Part shown: positions 6,428 to 11,007 of the stretch, piece by piece
Layout: each line of letters begins with the position of its first letter
How positions within the stretch are numbered: position 1 is the stretch's first letter
DNA from: an uncultured Coriobacteriaceae bacterium
GTDB taxonomy: Bacteria > Actinomycetota > Coriobacteriia > Coriobacteriales > QAMH01
Reading direction: 5' to 3'
DNA length: 11,007 nt
Assembly (NCBI GenBank): GCA_902796975.1
Contig: CADBRF010000158.1
Span: 1-11,007 of the forward strand
Notes under the pieces: model-generated
Databases searched by the model: none
What the model was told of the DNA's origin: nothing
What the model saw: the letters and a program-made list of their open reading frames with translations, nothing else
Translations under genes and position numbers: made by a program

Positions 6428-7615
6428 TCAATAACGCGTATACGCATCGAATGCCAAGAGTTCTTCCCCTCTGATCCGCACTCGAATGCCGCCTGCAACC
6501 TCAGTCGTGAAGCCTTCCTGACCCAGCCCGTCGAGCACCCGGTCTATTTGCGTCGCCTCCAGACGGGCATCGGGATTCACCACGAGCAAGGCTATGCGAA
6601 GCGTACGTCGCGCGAGTGGGCGGGACATGGCAGCAAGCACAGAGGCAGGGAAATGCGCTATGGTCCCATCCCAGGAGAGGTTGCGATAGACAACCGACTC
6701 TGCCTCGGCCGAGAGCATGGCATCTTCTTCTGAGACAAGGTCCATGGTCCGGGCGAGCACCGGCTCGAAACCGGGACGGAGCTCCCGAAAGACGGGGACA
6801 AGCCGAGTACGTACCTGGCTGCGGAAGTTCGACCCGTCGTCGTTGGTGGCATCTTCGCGCCAAAGTTCGGAATCGGGCACGCCCGGGTGACGGGCTCGAA
6901 GCCAGGCGCGAAGTTCTTCCCGCATTGCATCGAGCAAAGGCCGCCTGATGTTTCCCCGCGAGCGAGGGATTGACCCGAAACCGCCGGGACCAGTCCCCAC
7001 GAGCGTGCGCATCAAGAAGGTCTCGATGCGGTCGTCCAGGGTATGAGCAGTGCAGATGACGCCCTGCTCGGGAGATACGCCATTTGCCGCACAGCGTTCA
7101 CCCAGCAGTTCTTCTGCAAACTTGTAGCGTACCTCGCGGGCAACAGCTTCGAAACCGCCACCCCTCTCCCGCGCGAGGGCGGGAACATCAACGCACTTGG
7201 TCACGCACGGAATGACCAGGTCAGCACATCTGCTCGCCACGAAAGCCTCATCCGCATCGGCAGCTGTCCCACGGAGCATGTGGTTCACATGGAGCACAGT
7301 GAGCTCGCTCGAGGCAAGATCCGGCAGTGCGGCACGCATCATCGCTCGAAGCCGAGCATCGAGCGCCGAGCCATCTCCAAGCTCTGAAGATACCTCCCCC
7401 GTCAGAGCTGGCAACTGTGTGTCAGCAGCAGCTTCAACCCGCGCCTGCTGGCAAGCGCATGCAAGCTCCAGAAGCGCCGTAGAATCGGAACCACCGGAAA
7501 CCATGAGAAGAATGGGTGTATGTCCTCGCCTGTCCATAAACGGCATTCTACCCCTAGGAAGCCTCTTGCATGCAGCAGTCAGCATGAACGCGAAGCGGTA
7601 CGGCTCTTCCGCCAT
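6428..7615 (-). CDS. tilS: tRNA(Ile)-lysidine synthase TilS
   Basis: A 395-residue N-type PP-loop ATPase. The nucleotide motif SGGSDS lies at 40-45, HVNHMLRG at 109-116, AHTLDD at 190-195 followed by ETFLMRTLVGTGPGG, RRPLL at 224-228, and DATNDDGSNFRSQVRTRL for tRNA recognition. By family knowledge it activates C34 of tRNA-Ile(CAU) with ATP and attaches lysine, so the tRNA reads AUA codons; it is normally essential. The longest frame starts with GTG at 7681, inside a terminator-like hairpin and without a ribosome binding site, so that start is rejected. The ATG at 7615 restores the usual helix (FMLTAACKRLPRG) before the first strand but has no Shine-Dalgarno sequence; a CATAAT box 10 nt upstream would make it nearly leaderless. 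The alternative ATG at 7546, preceded by AGGGG, gives 372 residues. Between SGGSDS and HVNH there are about 40 more residues than in E. coli TilS. Confidence 0.93.
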   Translation of the reverse strand: MAEEPYRFAFMLTAACKRLPRGRMPFMDRRGHTPILLMVSGGSDSTALLELACACQQARVEAAADTQLPALTGEVSSELGDGSALDARLRAMMRAALPDLASSELTVLHVNHMLRGTAADADEAFVASRCADLVIPCVTKCVDVPALARERGGGFEAVAREVRYKFAEELLGERCAANGVSPEQGVICTAHTLDDRIETFLMRTLVGTGPGGFGSIPRSRGNIRRPLLDAMREELRAWLRARHPGVPDSELWREDATNDDGSNFRSQVRTRLVPVFRELRPGFEPVLARTMDLVSEEDAMLSAEAESVVYRNLSWDGTIAHFPASVLAAMSRPLARRTLRIALLVVNPDARLEATQIDRVLDGLGQEGFTTEVAGGIRVRIRGEELLAFDAYTRY

Positions 7616-7625
7616 AGCCGGATGT

Positions 7626-7631
7626 ATTATG
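7626..7631 (-). promoter_or_regulatory. candidate -10 box of tilS
   Basis: CATAAT on the minus strand (7631-7626) matches TATAAT at 5 of 6 positions and lies directly after the hairpin at 7654-7679. The expected start point, about 7619-7621, would leave only a few untranslated bases before the ATG at 7615. A recognisable -35 box is lacking. Confidence 0.3.
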
Positions 7632-7653
7632 CGAGCTCGCTCTGAAAATACGC

Positions 7654-7679
7654 GTGCCCGCCGCTCATGCGACGGGCAC
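7654..7679 (-). terminator. strong hairpin after the amidohydrolase gene, probable terminator
   Basis: On the minus strand GTGCCCGTCGC pairs with GCGGCGGGCAC around an ATGA loop: an 11-bp GC-rich stem with a single U-G pair. It is followed by GCGTATTTTC, so the U tract is short and displaced by three bases. It lies about 40 nt past the amidohydrolase stop and before tilS, where a transcript end is expected. Confidence 0.65.
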
Positions 7680-7720
7680 ACAGAAGGTTCACAGAGCCAT
7701 GTTGCTTGAATCTAGAATGA

Positions 7721-9034
7721 CTAGTCCTCCTTGAGCGCAGACAGAATCTCGCCCACGCTGCGCTTGACCTCCGCCTTGGTCTTCTCGATATCGATAGTCA
7801 GATACTCGCCATCGCGGTAGAGCACCTTGCCATCACACATGGTAAGGCAGATGTCGGCGGCATTGGCAGAGTAGATCAGGTTCACTTCCATGTCGTAGAC
7901 CGGGGTCATCCACGGCGTATCGATGTCCATGACGATAAGGTCTGCCTTCTTGCCCTCTGCCAGCACGCCGCAATCCTCGCGGCCCTGAGCAGCGGCGCCA
8001 CCAGCCGTGAGCATACGGAGCACGTCTTTTGCAGGAATAATGGAGGGGTCAAGGGCGTTGCCCTTCTGGCTGCATGCCAGAAGATAGGCGCTCTGGAGCA
8101 TATTGTGGGTGTTGTTGGATGCCATGCCGTCGGTGCCGATGGAGAGCGCAACGCCTGCATCAATCATCTTCTGCACGGGGGCGAAACCGCTGGCGAGCTT
8201 CATATTGCTCGCGGGGTTCAGGCTCACGTTCACGCCCTTGCGCGCGAGAATTTCGATATCGGAATCCTCGACCCAGACGCAATGAGCAGCAGTGGTCGGA
8301 ACGTCGAAAGCGCCCAGATGCTCGAACCAGGCGGCGGGAGTCATGCCGTCGTGGCGGCCCTTGCACTCCTCATGCTCTGCCTTGGTCTCGCTCATGTGGA
8401 TGTGGAGGCGAGCGTCATGCTTGTGGCACTCCTCCACCACGCGGCGAATCATGCCTTCAGGTGTCGTGTACTCACCGTGCACGCACATATCGATCTTGAC
8501 CCTGCCATTACCGGCACCTTGGTAGTTCTCGAAGAGTTCCTTGTTCACTGCGGCAACGGGCAGCGTGTCGTAATCTTTCTCCACAAAGCACATCGTGCCA
8601 CCATCGCACTGGTTGGCCTTCATGCCAGCCTCGAGCGTCGCATTGCAACGGTCAATGGTCGCGAAGTACATATCCGTATAGGACACGACGCCGTAGCGGA
8701 GCATTTCGGCCTGGGAAAGCATAGTGCCCCAGTACTGGTGTTTCTTGTCCATGTCCATCTTGCCCTCGAATGGCCAGACCGTATCGTTGAGCCACTGCTG
8801 GAGGGGCTGGTTCTCGGCATAGCCACGAAGCAGGGTCATGGGCGTATGCGCGTGGGTGTTGTAGAAGGCGGACATGAGAAGCTTGCCACGGCCATCGTAG
8901 CGCTCGCCGTACTGGCGAGGGTTCTCCGGTTCTGCCGCGCCAACATAGGCAATACGGTCGCCTTCCACCGCAACAAAACGGTCTTTCTGGTAATCCAGGT
9001 TTTCATCGAGAATATCGATATGGGCAAAGAGCAT
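7721..9034 (-). CDS. mtaD: amidohydrolase, 5'-methylthioadenosine/S-adenosylhomocysteine deaminase family
   Basis: A 437-residue metal-dependent amidohydrolase. It has NTHAHTPMTLLRGYAE at 59-74 (metal ligands His61 and His63), HIHMSETKAEH from 211 (His213 ligand, Glu216 catalytic), AAHCVWV from 249 (His251) and GTDGMASNN at 300-308 (Asp302 ligand), with a small beta-sandwich formed by the N- and C-terminal ends. This set is typical of MtaD/SAH deaminases, which deaminate S-adenosylhomocysteine or methylthioadenosine to the inosyl compounds. Other adenosine or aminopurine-type substrates remain possible. The longest frame starts at 9103, but AAAGGA sits 5 nt before the ATG at 9034 and homology begins there (MLFAHIDILDENLDY). 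It has its own promoter-like box near 9106 and a hairpin after its end, so it looks monocistronic. Substrate choice cannot be fixed from sequence. Confidence 0.88.
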   Translation of the reverse strand: MLFAHIDILDENLDYQKDRFVAVEGDRIAYVGAAEPENPRQYGERYDGRGKLLMSAFYNTHAHTPMTLLRGYAENQPLQQWLNDTVWPFEGKMDMDKKHQYWGTMLSQAEMLRYGVVSYTDMYFATIDRCNATLEAGMKANQCDGGTMCFVEKDYDTLPVAAVNKELFENYQGAGNGRVKIDMCVHGEYTTPEGMIRRVVEECHKHDARLHIHMSETKAEHEECKGRHDGMTPAAWFEHLGAFDVPTTAAHCVWVEDSDIEILARKGVNVSLNPASNMKLASGFAPVQKMIDAGVALSIGTDGMASNNTHNMLQSAYLLACSQKGNALDPSIIPAKDVLRMLTAGGAAAQGREDCGVLAEGKKADLIVMDIDTPWMTPVYDMEVNLIYSANAADICLTMCDGKVLYRDGEYLTIDIEKTKAEVKRSVGEILSALKED

Positions 9035-9105
9035 GAGCGTCCTTTCGTCGTCGTTATCTCTACAGGGCATAAGGCTAGAAGCCAAGCATGCTGGTATCAG
9101 CAAGG

Positions 9106-9133
9106 ATTATATCCAATAGTGTGCATTTGCAAA
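9106..9133 (-). promoter_or_regulatory. promoter of the amidohydrolase gene
   Basis: On the minus strand a perfect TATAAT box (9111-9106) is preceded by TTGCAA (9132-9127, 15-bp spacer) or TTTGCA (9133-9128, 16-bp spacer). The expected start near 9099 gives a leader of about 65 nt before the ATG at 9034. This is the best promoter match in the window. Confidence 0.6.
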
Positions 9134-9190
9134 TAGCAAGCGCCCAAACTCATTCCGCAAGCCAGGGCGGATAACTCGTCGCAAAGCGAC

Positions 9191-10837
9191 CTATTGCTTC
9201 CGGTTCTTCCTGCGGCGGCGCTCCTTATGCATCTCGATGAACACGTAGATGGCAATGAAAAGACCGCAGGCAAAACCGATGAGCCCCAGCAGGGGCACGC
9301 CGAGGACCTGAGGTTGGAGGCCCGTCAGGCAGAGGACACATGAGCCCATGAACAGCGCGGCAGCGATAATCGCAAGCGTGAAGTGGTCCACCGAATTGGT
9401 GAAATCCGCGCGGGTCGTCTTATCAACTGTGGCGTTCATGCCCATGTGGAGCTGGCCTTTTTCCAGCATATCCAACGCCTCGGACATGCGCTGGGGCATC
9501 GCCACGCTGGCGCGGACGCTATCGGCGCTTTGGAAGGCGGCCTTCATCGCCTCCTTCTCGATGCGCTTGAAATCGAAATTGGACTGCACATAGCCGCTCA
9601 CGACCGAGCTGACTGAAATGGATCCGGAAAGCATGTGAATCGTGCCTTCGAGCGTGACCAACCCCCTCCCGAGCATCATGATGAAGGGAGAGAATTCATA
9701 GCCGCCGGCTCTCATCTGGCTCATGAGGTCTTGCAGAAGCGAGCCCGTGTTGAAGCTATCAAGGTCGGCATTGGCATACTGGTCTATCACCGATTCGCAC
9801 ATGTCGAGAAGCTGGCCGTGGTTGATAGGAGCATTGGGTGTTGCCACCTTGAGCAGGCAACGCTTGAGCTCGTAGGCGTTCTGCCGCGCAACCGCGTTGA
9901 TCATATCCCGCACGACGCCACGCTCGTAGGAGGAAAGCTCCCCCATCATCCCAAAGTCAATCCACTCGATTCCCGCACCGTTTTCGGTGATGATGACATT
10001 GCCCGCGTGAGGGTCGGCGTGGAAGAAACCGTCGGCAACGATCTGGTCGACGTAATTGTGCGCAATCAAGTTCGCGAGCTCGTCTTTCTGCTGCTGAGAA
10101 AGGTTGGCGAGCTCATCTTTGTCACCTACGCGCGGTCCATCCGCAAAATCCATGGTCAGCACAGACGTTGTCGTGTAATCATCGTAGCAATGAGGCGAGA
10201 GAACGTGCTGGCGCGCATCGTTATTGAGCGCGAACCTACGCAGATTGTTGGCCTCTGTCGTGAAATCGAGTTCTTCGATGGAGGTTCGCTCCAGCTCGTT
10301 CACGAGCATCTCGAAGGTGATCTGCCCATCGTCGGAGTCGAAGAAATCGTAGGTCATGAGCAGATGGCGCATGAGGGTGAGATCTTCTGCCATCTGCGTG
10401 TCGATGCCGGGACGCCGCACCTTGACGGCGACATGCGTGCCATCAGGAAGATGCGCGGAGTGGACTTGCGCTATGGAGGCAGATCCAAGCGGTTCCTCGC
10501 TGAAATCCTGGAAGAGCTCATCAAGAGGCTTTCCCAGCTCGGAAACCACGGTTTGGTTCACGACAGAAAAGTCCAAAGGCGCCACATGGGCGCGGAGTCG
10601 GGAAAAGGCGTCGCAATACTCTTTGGGGAGGACATCAGGATGGGTGGAGGCGATTTGCCCGAGTTTGACGAACGTCGGGCCGAGATCTTGTAGGATGGCA
10701 ACCGCCTTTTCGGGAGTCAGGCCATGTCTCGCATCATGTGCTTTGAGAATGCCGAGAATCTCGCGCAGGCGTTTTCCACTCGTCTTGTCGGTAATATTCA
10801 TCCTTGCAAAGCGAAGCGTCTCCTGAAACGTAGGCAT
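9191..10837 (-). CDS. AarF/UbiB/ABC1-family atypical protein kinase, membrane anchored
   Basis: A 548-residue UbiB-family protein. It has the family-specific KLGQ motif (58-61) within a segment reading TFVKLGQIAS, the alanine-rich nucleotide loop LGSASIAQVH from 117, the VAVK lysine (Lys139), LDFTTEANN near 191, the catalytic-loop equivalent FFHADPHAGNV at 271-281 and DFG at 294-296. Two hydrophobic segments (about 485-502 and 512-535) are followed by a basic tail HKERRRRKNRKQ, which predicts C-terminal membrane anchoring. Family members (UbiB, COQ8) are ATP-binding proteins needed for ubiquinone or lipid metabolism; the target here is unknown. The ATG at 10849 opens the longest frame but lacks a ribosome binding site. 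The ATG at 10837 has GGGAGA 4 nt upstream and is preferred. It lies 36 nt after the preceding partial gene, possibly in the same transcript. Confidence 0.9.
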   Translation of the reverse strand: MPTFQETLRFARMNITDKTSGKRLREILGILKAHDARHGLTPEKAVAILQDLGPTFVKLGQIASTHPDVLPKEYCDAFSRLRAHVAPLDFSVVNQTVVSELGKPLDELFQDFSEEPLGSASIAQVHSAHLPDGTHVAVKVRRPGIDTQMAEDLTLMRHLLMTYDFFDSDDGQITFEMLVNELERTSIEELDFTTEANNLRRFALNNDARQHVLSPHCYDDYTTTSVLTMDFADGPRVGDKDELANLSQQQKDELANLIAHNYVDQIVADGFFHADPHAGNVIITENGAGIEWIDFGMMGELSSYERGVVRDMINAVARQNAYELKRCLLKVATPNAPINHGQLLDMCESVIDQYANADLDSFNTGSLLQDLMSQMRAGGYEFSPFIMMLGRGLVTLEGTIHMLSGSISVSSVVSGYVQSNFDFKRIEKEAMKAAFQSADSVRASVAMPQRMSEALDMLEKGQLHMGMNATVDKTTRADFTNSVDHFTLAIIAAALFMGSCVLCLTGLQPQVLGVPLLGLIGFACGLFIAIYVFIEMHKERRRRKNRKQ

Positions 10838-10873
10838 GCGCTCTCCCATCGGCTCGCATATTGCGAAAATGCC

Positions 10874-11007
10874 CTAGACAATCGGGACGATGTTGTCCTG
10901 GCTTTTGAAAATCGTATGTGCCGGGATGACCCCTCGCACGCGCGAGAGCGGGTACACGCGCGTATTCTTACCAATGACCGTGCCCGGATTGAGGACGCTG
11001 TTGCAAC
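10874..11007 (-). CDS. hexapeptide-repeat (left-handed beta-helix) protein, C-terminal end
   Basis: The last 43 codons of a gene entering from the right edge, read in the frame that ends at TAG (10876-10874). The translation contains NSVLNPGTVIGKNTRVYPLS followed by RVRGVIPAHTIFKSQDNIVPIV. The regularly spaced small and hydrophobic residues (VLNPGT, VIGKNT, VYPLS) are the coils of a left-handed parallel beta-helix, the fold of acyl- and acetyltransferases and of the C-terminus of GlmU-like enzymes. Which enzyme it is cannot be decided from this end piece. The 36-nt gap to the UbiB-family gene suggests cotranscription. Confidence 0.7.
   Translation of the reverse strand, partial: CNSVLNPGTVIGKNTRVYPLSRVRGVIPAHTIFKSQDNIVPIV

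Noticed and set aside
8105..9136. Plus-strand open frame of 343 codons
   Set aside because: It is antisense to the amidohydrolase and runs through its promoter region; there is no ribosome binding site or family signal.
9178..9190. Perfect small hairpin GTCGC-TTT-GCGAC right after the UbiB-family stop
   Set aside because: It has only a 5-bp stem and no T run follows on the minus strand, so it is too weak to call a terminator.
9635..10693. Plus-strand open frame of 352 codons
   Set aside because: It is antisense to the UbiB-family gene, which has a full set of motifs on the minus strand.

Overview
The window reads as a piece of an actinobacterial chromosome, most likely class Coriobacteriia (a Collinsella- or Olsenella-like gut organism). 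This assignment is inferred from gene order and high-GC codon use, not from a marker gene. Every convincing gene is on the minus strand, so transcription runs from high to low coordinates. The long plus-strand frames are antisense shadows. No rRNA, tRNA, CRISPR array, insertion sequence or phage gene is visible, and no gene-free stretch exceeds 300 bases.

Layout in transcription order, right to left. (1) The tail of a hexapeptide-repeat protein (11007-10874) is followed by an AarF/UbiB-family atypical kinase (10837-9191). (2) A 5'-methylthioadenosine/S-adenosylhomocysteine deaminase-type amidohydrolase (9034-7721) has its own near-consensus -10 box and is followed by a strong hairpin. (3) tilS, hpt and ftsH lie in the order known from many Gram-positive bacteria, ending at a terminator-like hairpin near 3459. 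(4) folE and a folP-folK fusion are separated by 2 nt; no folB is present between or beside them. (5) A short SepIVA/DivIVA-like coiled-coil protein, a DUF177/YceD protein and the first 61 codons of an RlmD/TrmA-type RNA methyltransferase form a tight group.

Functionally the window joins housekeeping themes: tRNA-Ile lysidine formation (TilS), purine salvage (Hpt and possibly the deaminase feeding it), membrane proteolysis (FtsH), tetrahydrofolate synthesis (FolE, FolP-FolK), cell envelope or division (SepIVA-like) and 23S rRNA maturation (YceD, RlmD-like). The ftsH-folE-folP-folK block and the sepIVA-yceD pair both match arrangements known in Mycobacterium. Here they are neighbours, and the intervening folB and the usual rpmF are missing.

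I do not see a clearly new biological system. The items most worth a second look are the unusually short SepIVA-like protein with a palindrome inside its likely promoter, the linker-less FolP-FolK fusion without FolB, an extra segment in TilS together with its possibly leaderless start, the long acidic proline-rich tail of FtsH, and paired inverted repeats in front of folE. Several start codons were moved from the longest open frame on ribosome-binding-site evidence; each case is explained in its entry.
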